Positions 1 through 10,887 are shown, numbered from the stretch's first letter. The stretch is 64,000 bases of DNA from Vibrio neptunius (GCA_019339365.1 CP079859.1:2232001-2296000); one strand, 5' to 3'. The notes: generated by a model not told the origin, from the letters alone. Program-made: numbers and translations.

Positions 1-1409
1 TCGTTGGTTGGTTCATCTAGCACCAACAAGTTGTTTGGCCTTAGGAAGATTCTTGCAAGCAGAAGACGGTTTTTCTCGCCGCCAGAGAGTGCTTTAACCG
101 GAGTACGAGCACGTTTAGGCGCGAACAAGAAATCTTGTAAATAGCTCAACGCATGGCGCTGACGACCACCAACCATGACTTCTTGTTTACCATCAGCTAG
201 GTTATCAATCACCGACTTTTCAGGATCTAGTACTTCACGGTACTGGTCAAAATAAGCCACCTCTAGCTTAGTGCCACAGTGTAACTTACCGGACTCAGGC
301 TGAAGCTCATCCAGTAACAGCTTAAGCAACGTACTCTTACCACAGCCGTTTGGTCCAATCAGGGCGATGCGGTCACCACGCATGATATTGAAAGAGAAAT
401 CCTTAACGATCGACTTGCCATCAATGTCGTAGTTGATGTGCTTTGCTTCAAACACGATCTTGCCTGAGCGTGACCCATCATCAATCTGGATATTCGCTTT
501 ACCCTGCACTTCACGGCGATCACTTCGCTCTTCACGTAGCTTTTTAAGCGCACGTACGCGGCCTTCGTTACGTGTACGTCGAGCCTTGATACCTTGACGA
601 ATCCACACCTCTTCTTGAGCGAGCTTTTTGTCGAATTCTGCATTTTGCATCTCTTCGACCCTGAGCATCTCTTCTTTATCGACTAGGTAGTTGTCATAGT
701 TACCTGGGAAAGAAGCCAGTTTGCCGCGATCAAGGTCGACAATACGTGTCGCCATCGATTTAATGAACGCACGGTCGTGAGAGATAAAGATAATCGAGCC
801 ACGGAAGTCTTTGAGGAAGCTCTCTAACCATTCAATCGTTGTGACATCAAGGTGGTTAGTTGGCTCGTCAAGTAATAAAACGTCTGGATCGCGAACCAAT
901 GCTCTCGCAAGCGCTGCTTTGCGCTGCCAACCACCAGAAAGGTCCGTCAGTTTGGTGTGGCCATCAAGCTTAAGCGCAGCGAGCACGTTCTTGATGCGGT
1001 CTTCAAATCGCCACGCACCAGAGTGTTCTAGGTTCTCTTGAATACGTGCAAGCTTATTGATGTTCTGCTCTGATGGGTCAACCGCAATCAGATCGAGCTG
1101 ATCTTGATAGATCTTAATCTGCTCGCCGACTTCTGCTAGTCCACCAGCAACATAATCGAACACAGTGCCTTCTTGGTTTCTTGGTGGATCTTGCTCTAGG
1201 CGTGAAACGACAACATCTTGGGTAACTGTTAGCTTTCCATCATCGAGCACCACCTCACCGGCAAGCACTTTCATTAACGTGGATTTACCCGCACCGTTTC
1301 TACCAACCAAACAAACGCGTTCATTCTCTTGCAATGCGAAATCTGCATTATCTAGAAGAGGATGATCACCATAGGCCAGTAATCCATTATTTATTGTAAG
1401 TAATGCCAT
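1..1409 (-). CDS. uup: ABC-F ATPase Uup (3' end cut by window edge)
   Basis: Partial gene: 469 codons from an ATG at 1409 run off the left edge, against roughly 635-640 residues in the family. ABC-F proteins are soluble tandem ATPases without membrane domains; Uup is linked to ribosome function and suppression of transposon excision. The first Walker A (GRNGAGKST) lies near residue 37 and the second (GPNGCGKST) near residue 350. A signature motif (LSGGEKNR) is near residue 433, and the window edge falls just after the second Walker B (LVLDEPTND). The missing part is the end of domain 2 and the C-terminal coiled-coil DNA-binding tail. The start overlaps the end of the upstream thioredoxin-fold gene by 23 bases, so the two are probably translationally coupled downstream of rlmL, as in enteric rlmL-uup. 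Confidence 0.95.
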   Translation of the reverse strand, partial: MALLTINNGLLAYGDHPLLDNADFALQENERVCLVGRNGAGKSTLMKVLAGEVVLDDGKLTVTQDVVVSRLEQDPPRNQEGTVFDYVAGGLAEVGEQIKIYQDQLDLIAVDPSEQNINKLARIQENLEHSGAWRFEDRIKNVLAALKLDGHTKLTDLSGGWQRKAALARALVRDPDVLLLDEPTNHLDVTTIEWLESFLKDFRGSIIFISHDRAFIKSMATRIVDLDRGKLASFPGNYDNYLVDKEEMLRVEEMQNAEFDKKLAQEEVWIRQGIKARRTRNEGRVRALKKLREERSDRREVQGKANIQIDDGSRSGKIVFEAKHINYDIDGKSIVKDFSFNIMRGDRIALIGPNGCGKSTLLKLLLDELQPESGKLHCGTKLEVAYFDQYREVLDPEKSVIDNLADGKQEVMVGGRQRHALSYLQDFLFAPKRARTPVKALSGGEKNRLLLARIFLRPNNLLVLDEPTN

Positions 1410-1629
1410 TTTCGTCTAACCAAAGCTGTAATTGTTGTAAATCAAACGGCCAATTAAGCTCGTTACCTTGATAATTGAGCACCGGAATGGTGACGCCGTA
1501 ACGAGAAAACAATTCATCGTCGAAAGCAATATCGACAATCTCGACCTGATGAGAAATATTGAGCTGTTTTGTAAGGTCAAATGCCATCTCACATAGATGG
1601 CACCCTTCTGTACTGTATAAAGTGATCAC
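1387..1629 (-). CDS. Glutaredoxin/thioredoxin-fold small protein (DUF836-like)
   Basis: An 80-residue protein. It begins with a beta strand followed by a CHLC motif at residues 10-13, the position of the redox-active CxxC in glutaredoxins. The cis-proline expected of the fold is seen in VTIPVL. The length and the end of the chain (LQLWLDENG) fit the DUF836 glutaredoxin-like family often found beside rlmL and uup in gammaproteobacteria. The substrate is unknown; a thiol-disulfide role is inferred only from the CxxC. It sits 10 bases downstream of rlmL and overlaps uup by 23 bases, so it is probably co-transcribed with both. Confidence 0.8.
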   Translation of the reverse strand: MITLYSTEGCHLCEMAFDLTKQLNISHQVEIVDIAFDDELFSRYGVTIPVLNYQGNELNWPFDLQQLQLWLDENGITYNK

Positions 1630-1639
1630 GTGTGACCTA

Positions 1640-3764
1640 CTATTCCTTGTGAGTCAAAACCCAGCAGTTATGAATGTGTTTATTGCGAGAAAAATCCATT
1701 GGTAAAGTTTGGTGTGAAATATTCTTTGCAACTAAGCCAAGTTCATCCAAACCCTCCATATCCATCTTAAAGTGACGCTTATTGTTTGAGAATACAATCG
1801 TACCGCCATTGCGAAGCAAACGCTTAAGGCTCTTCATTAACTGAATATGATCTCGCTGTACATCAAAGCTTTGTTCCATACGCTTAGAGTTGGAGAACGT
1901 TGGCGGATCGATAAAGATTAGGTCAAATTGTGCCGTTGAGCGCTCAAGCCACTGCAGGCAATCCGCTTGCTCGAATCTATGCTGACGACCAACTTGGCCA
2001 TTCAGCTTCATGTTTTCTTTTGCCCACTCTAGATAGGTATTCGACATATCAACGGTTGTGGTTGATTTAGCACCACCACAAGCGGCATGCACTGTGCCAG
2101 ATCCGGTGTAAGCAAACAGATTTAAAAAGTCTTTACCTTGTGCCATTTCACCGAGTCTACGACGAGTAATCTTATGGTCTAAGAACAAGCCTGTATCTAG
2201 GTAGTCATGCAGGTTTACTTTAAGCTGCACACCATACTCATGCACATTGAGTGTTTCTGACTCTTGAGACAGCTTTTGGTACTGTGAACGCCCTTTCTGC
2301 TTCTCACGGACTTTAAGCACAACTTTATTCGCTTCTGTGCCCGTCACTTGAATGGCCGCGCGAATGATATCTGTCAGACGACGCTTCGCCTTTTCTTCGG
2401 GGATGTTCTTTGGTGCCGCGTATTCTTGGATTACAAGGTGATCGAGGTAAACATCGATCGCGACATTGTATTCTGGTAAGTCTGCGTCATAGATTCGGTA
2501 GCAATCGAGCTTCTCTTTACGCGCCCACTTACCAATTTTGGCAATGTTCTTCTTCAAGCGATTAGAAAAATCAGGGGCAATTAACGAATCAGTGACATTG
2601 TCACCTTTACTCTCAACCGGACGGTCACTAATTGAGTAATTCTTTTGGTGACACGGTAACGCACCATTATTCAGCTTGAACTGCTTGTCTGCACGCATGC
2701 GCAAACAGCTTAGAAGCTCATCAGAACTGGAGAAAATAGACGCTTGGCAGCCACCGAACTCAGATTTCAGCTGAGCACCAAATGCCGTGTATAAAGCAAT
2801 CAAGCCAGGATGAGTACCTAAACGCTCACCGTATGGAGGGTTTGAAACAATAACGCCCGCTTCAAACTCTTGAGGACGCTTAACTTGCGCAGCATCACCA
2901 AGGTTGAATTCAATCAGAGAGTCAACACCTGCTCGGCGCGCGTTGTCTTTTGCGGTTTTAAGCACTCGCGCATCGTTATCAAAGCCGAAAAACTTAGTGT
3001 CAATTTTTTTTGACGCCCTTCCTCGCCTGTACTGCTGCTTCTGATTTAATCTCAGCCCAAAGCTCAGGTTCAAAGTCTTCTAATGACTCAAAACCCCACT
3101 TCTCACGGTTCACGCCAGGTGCCATGTTCGCCGCCATCATGGCCGCTTCAATCAAGAGCGTGCCTGAACCACACATAGGGTCTAACAGCGGCTTATCAGC
3201 ACTCCAGCCACTACGCTGGATAATAGCAGCCGCTAGTGTTTCGCGAAGTGGCGCACGACCAGATTCAGGGCGATAACCGCGTTGGTGTAGGCCGCCTCCC
3301 ACCATATCCACTCCAAGAATCGCTTTATCACGATGCAAACGAACATGGATACGAAGATCAGCACGATCTTTACTGATCGAAGGTCTTGGAAGGTTCTTTT
3401 TCTCGAAACTATCCACTACGGCATCTTTCACTTTCATTGCGCCGTACTGGCTATTGCGGATTTCACGGTTAGTACCATTGAAATCAACCACAAACATCTT
3501 CGAACTATGGAATTGATTGACCCAGTTCACTGAAGACGTTGCTAGATAGAGATCCATATCATCGTTACAAGTGAACTCAGATAGTACACGGACGAAACGC
3601 GACGCTAAGCGGCTCCATAAGCAACAACGATAAATTTGCTCATTTGATGCTTTAAAGCGTACCCCTGCTTGAACAGGTTTGGCATTAGCGATCCCTAGCT
3701 TAGTTAACTCTTCAACCAACAAGTTTTCCAAACCGTTGGACGTAACCGCAAGATATTGATGCAT
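1640..3764 (-). CDS. rlmL: 23S rRNA methyltransferase RlmKL (frameshifted)
   Basis: Bifunctional 23S rRNA methyltransferase: the N-terminal half makes m2G2445 and the C-terminal half m7G2069 (known for E. coli). Read as is, the gene breaks into a 254-residue part from the ATG at 3764 (THUMP region and the SAM motif DPMCGSGT) and a downstream part that keeps [10 protein letters not shown] of the RlmL domain and [12 protein letters not shown] of the RlmK domain. The break is at a run of eight A on the coding strand (3004-3011). With seven A the chain reads through as [10 protein letters not shown] and gives 707 residues, close to the 702 of E. coli. The break is inside the RlmL catalytic domain, so it is not a natural split into RlmL and RlmK. 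A sequencing error or a recent mutation is likely. Confidence 0.93.
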
Positions 3765-4172
3765 AGTGTTCTTAAATTCTTGATAAATGACCCTTCATTA
3801 TACCTGCCTCACATCAATTACGTTAGCTCAATCCACCTTTATCTCTCCCTCAATACACTCAATTGAACAAAACATCAGCATATTAATGCGGATCATTTAC
3901 TTTCAAACTGAAGTTTAAAGCTAAGACAACGTTGTACAGTCAGTCAGGCTTTTATTGGTAGTGAATACTTATTTACACCAAAACTGGACTATACCAAGAA
4001 AACTATTTCGCGTAATTAAATTACAGAAAATGGCTAATTGGGGAATAAAAAGGTTAAATCGGGAGCGTAGCAGTATCAGAAGTGGGAATATTTTATTGAT
4101 AGATAAATCGAAAAATTATGGATAACTCACGTTATCCCCTACCTTCAGTCTCAAATGAAAGTTGTTTTAAGC
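3765..4172. other. Intergenic stretch between rlmL and the zapC terminator
   Basis: About 400 AT-rich bases between the start of rlmL and the zapC terminator. No open frame with a ribosome-binding site, no RNA gene fold and no repeat was recognised. It must carry the promoter for the rlmL operon, but no convincing -35/-10 pair could be singled out by eye. Confidence 0.5.
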
Positions 4173-4197
4173 AAAAAAAGTCGGCTCGAAGGCCGAC
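4173..4197 (-). terminator. Rho-independent terminator after zapC
   Basis: A six-base stem GTCGGC/GCCGAC (4180-4185 with 4192-4197) and a six-base loop are followed, on the minus strand, by a run of seven T (4173-4179). It lies 28 bases beyond the zapC stop. Confidence 0.85.
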
Positions 4198-4224
4198 GGG
4201 GAAATGAAACAAAGGAACGAATTG

Positions 4225-4779
4225 TTAGCTGACCAGAGCCATAGGTTGTGTCTGACCAGAGAGAATATGATTGGCGGTATACATGCGATCATGCATGACT
4301 TTAATCGCCTGGCCAAATTGAAGGGATTTGACGCCATTAAGAACAAATGCTTCCAAGTTAATCGATGCACATAAGCTGGCACTATCTCCTACTTCCAGTA
4401 CCAAGAAGTAACCATTGCTATAATTGTTCGACAATTGGACAAAATCACCTTCTACAGGCACATTTAGACCATCTGAGAGGCAATCAAAGAACCAGCTCTT
4501 GGGTTGAACTGGCTTATGGAAACGCTTTGCTGCAACACAATAGAGGGCTAATTCAGCCTGACGAGGCTCTGAAAGGTCTAGATGAGCAATTTGCTCTTTG
4601 TATGTTTGGTAGGCAGAAGCATCATCAACGGAGAATTCGTTAACACCGATTGCGCAATCTACAATCAACTTTTTGGAAAGATTTGTCTTGAATACCATAT
4701 CATCACCCAGATCCAGCATCAGGTGCTGCTCTGTGTCATCATAGTACCAAGTCCATTTGTCACTCGGTTTAAGCATCAT
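4225..4779 (-). CDS. zapC: Cell division protein ZapC
   Basis: A 184-residue cytoplasmic protein (E. coli ZapC has 180). In E. coli, ZapC binds FtsZ and promotes bundling of its filaments at the division ring. The N-terminus MMLKPSDKWTWYYDD aligns with the E. coli start without a gap, which favours the ATG at 4779 over the second ATG three bases later. Further matches are the PKSWFF segment and the LQFGQAIKVMHDR segment near the C-terminus. It lies downstream of pyrD, as in enterics, but a terminator separates the two, so it probably has its own promoter in the 4780-4860 gap. Confidence 0.88.
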   Translation of the reverse strand: MMLKPSDKWTWYYDDTEQHLMLDLGDDMVFKTNLSKKLIVDCAIGVNEFSVDDASAYQTYKEQIAHLDLSEPRQAELALYCVAAKRFHKPVQPKSWFFDCLSDGLNVPVEGDFVQLSNNYSNGYFLVLEVGDSASLCASINLEAFVLNGVKSLQFGQAIKVMHDRMYTANHILSGQTQPMALVS

Positions 4780-4862
4780 TCCAATCTCGTGTAAAAGTCA
4801 ATTCAGGTAAAACACTAAATTACCTTCCCATACATTTACCGAAATTCTATTCGCTAATGAAC

Positions 4863-4897
4863 AAAAAAAAAGAGGAAATGATAAATCATCCCCTCTT
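4863..4897 (-). terminator. Rho-independent terminator after pyrD
   Basis: Stem AAGAGG/CCTCTT (4870-4875 with 4892-4897) encloses a second short stem ATGAT/ATCAT. A run of eight or more T follows on the minus strand (4863-4870). Confidence 0.8.
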
Positions 4898-4951
4898 CAA
4901 AAACTGAGTAAATTCAAGCTTTATGTCGGTGTGACAGTGTCACTAACACCA

Positions 4952-5962
4952 TCATAGGTTTTTAACAATATCTCTTACAAGAGTTGGACCATGATAGATA
5001 AAACCAGAGTAAACTTGGACAAGTTGCGCGCCTGCCATCATTTTCTCTTTCGCTGCAACGTATGAGTCAATGCCACCTACCCCGATAACCGGAATTTGCT
5101 CTCCCAACTCTTCATGTAGACGACGAACAACTTCAGTACTTCGAGATTGAACCGGACGGCCACTCAACCCACCTGCTTCATTGGCATGCTTCATTCCTTC
5201 AACAACACTGCGATCCAATGTTGTATTTGTCGCGATAACACCATCAATGTTGTTCTTCAGTAAAGACTCGCAGATCTGGCTGATCTCATCATCACTAAGA
5301 TCCGGAGCGATCTTAAGTGCAAGTGGTACATACTTATTATGCTTCTCAGTTAGCTCGGCCTGCTTCACTTTTAATTCAGACAGCAGTTCATCCAAAGCTT
5401 CACCGTACTGAAGTGAGCGTAATCCTGGAGTATTTGGCGATGAGATGTTCACGGCGATATAACCTGCGTGCTCATAGACTTTTTCCATACAGATCAGATA
5501 GTCTTCGGCACCCTTTTCAATCGGTGTATCTTTGTTCTTACCGATATTAATACCCAGCACACAATCGAAGTTAGCTTTCTTGACGTTGTCAACCAGATTA
5601 TCGACACCTAAGTTGTTAAAGCCCATTCGGTTGATAATACCTTCAGCTTCCACTAAACGGAAAAGACGCGGCTTATCGTTACCGGCTTGAGGCCTTGGCG
5701 TTACTGTCCCGACTTCAACAAAGCCAAAGCCCATTGCGTCGAAAGCTTCAATACATTCACCGTTTTTGTCCAAACCCGCTGCTAAACCAACAGGGTTACG
5801 GAAAGTCAGGCCCATACATTCGACTGGACGATTAGGAAGTTGTTGACGATAAAGAAGATCGAGAGGTGTACCGGTAAAACGTTTGAAGTTTTGAATTGCG
5901 AGATCATGTGCCTTTTCGGCATCAAGTTGGAAAAAGCCAGTTCTGGCTAGACGGTAAAGCAT
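4952..5962 (-). CDS. pyrD: Dihydroorotate dehydrogenase (quinone), class 2
   Basis: A 336-residue flavoprotein that oxidises dihydroorotate to orotate in pyrimidine synthesis, passing electrons to membrane quinone. The N-terminal amphipathic helices ([19 protein letters not shown]) are the class 2 membrane-attachment segment. FMN-barrel motifs follow: [33 protein letters not shown] text with the class 2 serine base, and the phosphate loop IGVGGIDS near the C-terminus. The start at ATG 5962 has a strong GGAGG ribosome site. It is bounded on both sides by terminators, so it is probably a single-gene unit. Confidence 0.97.
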   Translation of the reverse strand: MLYRLARTGFFQLDAEKAHDLAIQNFKRFTGTPLDLLYRQQLPNRPVECMGLTFRNPVGLAAGLDKNGECIEAFDAMGFGFVEVGTVTPRPQAGNDKPRLFRLVEAEGIINRMGFNNLGVDNLVDNVKKANFDCVLGINIGKNKDTPIEKGAEDYLICMEKVYEHAGYIAVNISSPNTPGLRSLQYGEALDELLSELKVKQAELTEKHNKYVPLALKIAPDLSDDEISQICESLLKNNIDGVIATNTTLDRSVVEGMKHANEAGGLSGRPVQSRSTEVVRRLHEELGEQIPVIGVGGIDSYVAAKEKMMAGAQLVQVYSGFIYHGPTLVRDIVKNL

Positions 5963-5976
5963 TGTGCCTCCGATAG

Positions 5977-6001
5977 AAAAAAGCCCCGTATAAACGGGGC
6001 T
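5977..6001 (-). terminator. Rho-independent terminator after gdhB
   Basis: An eight-base stem AGCCCCGT/ACGGGGCT with loop TTTA is followed by a run of T on the minus strand. It lies between the NAD-glutamate dehydrogenase stop and the pyrD start. Confidence 0.9.
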
Positions 6002-6045
6002 GTATTATTTACTGTTTTACCGAATAATTCAACGAAATGTGTCAA

Positions 6046-9000
6046 TTACTCGTTAGCTGAACAGTTTAAGTTAAGTAACATCAACTCACGTAACGCGACT
6101 GAGAACTTAGCAAATTCATGCACTGATCCAACTTTGAACTCATTAAGGATGTTTTCCCAGCGATGGAGCGAAATTTCATTATTTTCGATCCAATCATCCA
6201 AAGCTTTCATCACATCGAGATCTTCCGGTGCACAACTGCAACTTAATACCTGACCTGTTAGCTGTCGTTGCTGCCAATCAAGATCTTCACGGAACGCTGC
6301 TCTTGCCAGTGCCTGCCAATGGTTATCAACAGCCTGACCATTGATCTGCTTCAAGAACCAATGAAGAGACAGACGATCGCCTAAGTTGAAATACAGCTTA
6401 GCGCTCTGTTCTATCGACTTGCCTTTCTCTCGAGCCACTGTTGATATATCCAGTATTGAATATAGGCTAGACAAACGCGCAACATAATTAGCAACCTCAG
6501 GACTAATACCCTGTTCAACCCACGCCTGAGCCATTTCATTGTGCTCTTCGACTTCAGCAGGCACCAGCATATCGTCTAGTTTGGCTTTGATCGTTTCAAC
6601 ATCACCTTGATAAAGTTCGATCAGTGCTTTCACACATTGACGGCCAGTGCGGTTGCGTAACAACCAGCGAGAGAGACGGCGCAACGTTCGACGAACATAG
6701 AACATCATGTCGTATTGCGCTTCCGTTGACGCTTCATTGTCGAGTTCGCGCAGTGACTTAAGCACATCACCTAAACCGAAGATTTCACGTGACGCAGCGT
6801 AAGCATTTGCTATATCAACAACATGTGCACCTGTCTCTTCTTGTAGACGAGTCACATAGTTACAACCCATTTCGTTCACCATCTGATTTGCAAGTGCTGT
6901 TGCAATAATCTCAGCACGCAGCGGATGGTTATCCATTTGCTGCGAATAGTTACGGCGTAACTCAGTTGGGAAATAATTGACTAGTTGCTGTGCATGGTAA
7001 TCATCGTTGGCAATGTCATCGTGAACCAGCTCTTCTTTCAGAACCATTTTGCCGTAAGCAACCAGTACTGACAGCTCAGGGCGAGTCAATGCTTTACCTA
7101 GCTTTTCACGCTCAAGTAGCGTTTCATCATCTGGGATGTATTCAAGTGCACGGTCTAGGTGACCCGCTTTCTCTAAATCGTGAATAAAGCGAATCTGCTC
7201 TTTGACGAGCGACGTACCCTGCTGTTCAGTCACAGAGATAGATTCAGATTGGCAGTAAGCGTCATCAAGAACAATCTCACCCACTTCATCTTCCATGGAT
7301 TCAAGGATCTTATTACGCTGCTTAACGGTTAGATCGCCATTGGCCACCAAGCCATTAAGGAAGATCTTAATGTTAACTTCGTTATCCGAACAATCCACGC
7401 CACCGACATTATCAACAAAGTCCGTGTTTACGCGACCGCCAGTCAGAGCATACTCGATACGACCCAGCTGAGTCATACCTAAGTTCCCACCTTCACCGAC
7501 AACTTTTGCACGCAAGTCTCGCCCATCGATACGCAGAACATCGTTAGCACGGTCACCAACATCAGTGTGCGTTTCGTTTGACGCTTTAACGTAGGTACCA
7601 ATACCACCATTCCATAGAAGATCAACTTCCATCTTAAGCAGCATCTTGATGAGGTCGTTAGGCGCTAATGACGCTTTCTTAGTGCCGATCATCTTCTGGA
7701 TTTCTGGTGTCAAAGCAATCGACTTCGCTCGACGAGAGAAGATGCCGCCACCTTTAGAGATGAGCTTAGTGTTATAATCTTCCCAGCTTGAACGAGGTAA
7801 CTTAAATAAACGATCACGCTCTTTCCAGCTCTTCGCTGAATCTGGGTTTGGATCAATGAAGATATGCATGTGGTTAAACGCAGCCTGCAAACGAATATGC
7901 TTAGACAGCAACATACCGTTACCAAATACGTCACCAGCCATATCACCAACACCGATAGCAGTGAAGTCTGTAGTCTGACAGTTAATACCCATTTCGCGGA
8001 AATGACGTTTTACTGATTCCCAACCACCTTTCGCTGTAATACCCATAGCTTTGTGGTCGTAACCGTTAGAACCACCAGAAGCAAAAGCATCACCTAGCCA
8101 GAAGTTGTACTCATCAGATACGGAGTTCGCTAAATCAGAGAATGTCGCTGTACCTTTATCTGCCGCAACAACCAAATACGGGTCATCTTCATCATGACGA
8201 ACAACGCCCTTCGGCGGAATCACTTCCCCTTCGATAATGTTGTCTGATACGTCTAGAAGTGCGCGAATAAAGCGTTTGTAACAACGTTGACCTTCAGCAA
8301 AGATCTCATCACGACCACTTAGAGTGTGCTGACGTTTACAAACAAAACCGCCTTTTGCCCCAACCGGAACAATAACCGTGTTCTTAACCTGCTGCGCTTT
8401 TACCAGACCTAAGATTTCGGTACGGAAGTCTTCTTGACGATCTGACCAACGTAAACCACCACGAGCTACCTTGCCACCACGTAGGTGAACACCTTCGATA
8501 TCCGGTGCATATACAAAGATCTCAAATGCAGGGACTGGCTGAGGAATTTCTGGAATGTCACTCGGCTTCATCTTCAACGATAGCCAAGGCTTATTCTGCT
8601 TATTCGCGTCTAGCTGATAGTAGTTAGTACGAAGCGTTGCACTGATCATTTCTACATAGCGACGGATGATACGATCATCATCCAAGCTTTCTACATGATC
8701 AAGTTGCTCTGTGATCTTATTAGTCAGTTCAGTCTGACCTTTCTGACTGCCCTTAAATTTAGGATCAAAACGCTTAGCAAATAATTCAACCAAGCCTTTC
8801 GCTAGTTCAGGATAATGACTTAGCGTTTCTTCAATGTATTGTTGACTGAACGGGAAACCGACCTGACGCATGTAACGCGCGTAAGCACGAAGAATCGAAA
8901 TTTCACGACCCGTCAATGAAGCACCAAGTACTAGGCGGTTGAAACCATCGCTCTCCAGTTCACCAGCCCAAATTGCAGCAAATGCTTGTTGGAAACGATC

Positions 9001-10887
9001 ACGAGCTTCACGAAGATCAACTGTCTTTTCGCTCTTATGAAGCATTGAGAAATCGAGGATCCAATACACCTGACCGTTCGCTTTACGAACTTCATAAGGT
9101 GACTCACCAATAACTCGTAGACCCAAGTTTTCCAACATTGGCATCACGTCTGAAAGGTGAATAGGTTCATCTCGATGGTAAAGTTTGAGACGAACTGATT
9201 TTGAATCTGAACCCAGCTCTTGTGGACGATAAAACAACATACCTAGCTTGTTGTCATCGCTAAGCGCTTCAAGACGTTCAATGTCTGCTACTGCAGAACC
9301 AGGCATGACATCTTCTTTGTACGAACGAGGGAATGCACGTAGATACTCTTTCGATAAAGGCAGACCTTTACTTTCACCGAAGTTCGCAACAATCGCGTCA
9401 GACAGGCGATCATCCCAAGTTGAAGATGCTTCCATTAAGTTTTGCTCAATCGTTTTAACGTCTACGTCCATGTTGTTGTTATCAACACGAACAATGTAAT
9501 GAGTTCGGGCTAGTGGGCTCTCTGAGAAATAAGTGGTAAACTCGACTTCTTTGTCACAACCGAAGTATTGTTTTAGGATTCGCTGAGTCTGACGACGAAG
9601 CTCTGTGTTATAACGATCTTTCGTTACGTACACCATACAGCTGAAGAAACGACCAAACGGATCTTTGCGAACAAACAGGCGAAGCATATCGCGGTCTTGC
9701 ATCTGCACCACACCCATGCCCACTTCAAGGAGTTCTTCTTCTTTCGCTTGAAGTAGTTCATCGCGAGGGTAATTTTCAAGAATATTATGCAGTGCTTTGT
9801 AAGAGTACGAACCTTCACGATAGCCACTTGCGGCCAGAATACGTTCTACTTTTTCACGAATTAACGGAATGCTTTCGACACTCTGGTTATACACAGCAGA
9901 GGTATAAAGGCCAGTGAAACGATGCTCACCGACAACTTTGCCGTCTTTATCAAATTTCTTGATACCGATGTAATCGGTATAAGCCGGGCGGTGAATTCGT
10001 GAAGGCGTATTGCCTTTAGTCATGATCAGCAAGAATGGTTTTTTCGCTTCCAGACGTGCAGAGTCAGGAAAATCAGAAAGCTTCACGCTGCGGACACGAT
10101 TGCGGTTGCCGAAAAGCCCAAGGCCTTTATCCGCTGTTGGGCGAAGTTCGGTATCACCGTCAACATTGACGAGATCGTATTCTTTGTAACCCATGAACGT
10201 GAAATTGTGGTCACCTAACCAACGAAGAAATTTAAGCGTCTCTTCGTAACGATCACGCTCCACCGCTACCTTACCTTGTTGTGCTTCAACTTGATTCGTC
10301 ACTTCTTCCAGTTTTTCAACCATCAGCAGCCAATCTTGAACGACCAAAGCAGTATCTGTGAGTATTTTAAGCAGCTCTTCTTTTAGAGAACTCATCGTCT
10401 CTTTTGCGCTCAAGCGGTCCACTTCAACATGGAACAGCGACTGAAGTACACCTGCACCTTCATTGATGCTGGTAATCTCACCTTTTTTGTTGCGTTCAAT
10501 CTGGGTAGGGCCATGAAGCATTAAGTGAGACGCTAAATCTAGACGGCTCAGTGCCATTTTTACCGAGTCAACGAGGAAAGGACTATCAGGAACCACGATT
10601 TCGACAATAGTGTGCGTGGATTGCCACCCTTGGCGACTAACGGTCGGGTTAAAAACTCGGACCGACACATCATCTGCTTTTTTCTCATTGATATGGTGCC
10701 AAAGGCTGACGACAGCACCATACAAATCAGATTCGTTTCGTTCGACTAGATCGTCTTGAGATATGTTATTGAATAAATGCTGAGCAAGTTGAGTGACTAA
10801 AGGTTGATGAGCAAGCTCGAGTTTGTCTTGAATCAGTTTATAGACTTTTTCAAGCAGAACCGGCATCAGAGTTTCACGCGCGGTCAT
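6046..10887 (-). CDS. gdhB: NAD-specific glutamate dehydrogenase, large (180 kDa) type
   Basis: About 1,613 residues, the usual size of the large NAD-dependent enzyme that deaminates glutamate to 2-oxoglutarate and ammonium for catabolism. The long N-terminal regulatory half with ACT-like segments precedes the catalytic core, which contains VPVGAKGGFVCKR (substrate-lysine region) and GVGDMAGDVFGNGML (the dinucleotide fold). A longer frame opens at a TTG at 10902. The ATG at 10887 is preferred because the only good ribosome site, GGAG, sits eight bases before it and would lie inside the longer version. The gene symbol is less certain than the family. Confidence 0.95.
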   Translation of the reverse strand: MTARETLMPVLLEKVYKLIQDKLELAHQPLVTQLAQHLFNNISQDDLVERNESDLYGAVVSLWHHINEKKADDVSVRVFNPTVSRQGWQSTHTIVEIVVPDSPFLVDSVKMALSRLDLASHLMLHGPTQIERNKKGEITSINEGAGVLQSLFHVEVDRLSAKETMSSLKEELLKILTDTALVVQDWLLMVEKLEEVTNQVEAQQGKVAVERDRYEETLKFLRWLGDHNFTFMGYKEYDLVNVDGDTELRPTADKGLGLFGNRNRVRSVKLSDFPDSARLEAKKPFLLIMTKGNTPSRIHRPAYTDYIGIKKFDKDGKVVGEHRFTGLYTSAVYNQSVESIPLIREKVERILAASGYREGSYSYKALHNILENYPRDELLQAKEEELLEVGMGVVQMQDRDMLRLFVRKDPFGRFFSCMVYVTKDRYNTELRRQTQRILKQYFGCDKEVEFTTYFSESPLARTHYIVRVDNNNMDVDVKTIEQNLMEASSTWDDRLSDAIVANFGESKGLPLSKEYLRAFPRSYKEDVMPGSAVADIERLEALSDDNKLGMLFYRPQELGSDSKSVRLKLYHRDEPIHLSDVMPMLENLGLRVIGESPYEVRKANGQVYWILDFSMLHKSEKTVDLREARDRFQQAFAAIWAGELESDGFNRLVLGASLTGREISILRAYARYMRQVGFPFSQQYIEETLSHYPELAKGLVELFAKRFDPKFKGSQKGQTELTNKITEQLDHVESLDDDRIIRRYVEMISATLRTNYYQLDANKQNKPWLSLKMKPSDIPEIPQPVPAFEIFVYAPDIEGVHLRGGKVARGGLRWSDRQEDFRTEILGLVKAQQVKNTVIVPVGAKGGFVCKRQHTLSGRDEIFAEGQRCYKRFIRALLDVSDNIIEGEVIPPKGVVRHDEDDPYLVVAADKGTATFSDLANSVSDEYNFWLGDAFASGGSNGYDHKAMGITAKGGWESVKRHFREMGINCQTTDFTAIGVGDMAGDVFGNGMLLSKHIRLQAAFNHMHIFIDPNPDSAKSWKERDRLFKLPRSSWEDYNTKLISKGGGIFSRRAKSIALTPEIQKMIGTKKASLAPNDLIKMLLKMEVDLLWNGGIGTYVKASNETHTDVGDRANDVLRIDGRDLRAKVVGEGGNLGMTQLGRIEYALTGGRVNTDFVDNVGGVDCSDNEVNIKIFLNGLVANGDLTVKQRNKILESMEDEVGEIVLDDAYCQSESISVTEQQGTSLVKEQIRFIHDLEKAGHLDRALEYIPDDETLLEREKLGKALTRPELSVLVAYGKMVLKEELVHDDIANDDYHAQQLVNYFPTELRRNYSQQMDNHPLRAEIIATALANQMVNEMGCNYVTRLQEETGAHVVDIANAYAASREIFGLGDVLKSLRELDNEASTEAQYDMMFYVRRTLRRLSRWLLRNRTGRQCVKALIELYQGDVETIKAKLDDMLVPAEVEEHNEMAQAWVEQGISPEVANYVARLSSLYSILDISTVAREKGKSIEQSAKLYFNLGDRLSLHWFLKQINGQAVDNHWQALARAAFREDLDWQQRQLTGQVLSCSCAPEDLDVMKALDDWIENNEISLHRWENILNEFKVGSVHEFAKFSVALRELMLLNLNCSANE

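Noticed and set aside
359..643. Small open frame of 94 codons on the minus strand within uup
   Set aside because: It is an out-of-frame shadow of uup, starting at an internal ATG of the wrong frame.
3004..3011. Programmed -1 frameshift in rlmL
   Set aside because: The downstream frame needs a net +1 shift (one base skipped). A -1 slip on the A-run would enter the third frame, which does not encode the rest of RlmL.
1640..3764. Two separate genes, RlmL and RlmK
   Set aside because: The break falls inside the RlmL catalytic domain, between its SAM motif and the NPPYG motif, not at the boundary of the two enzymes.
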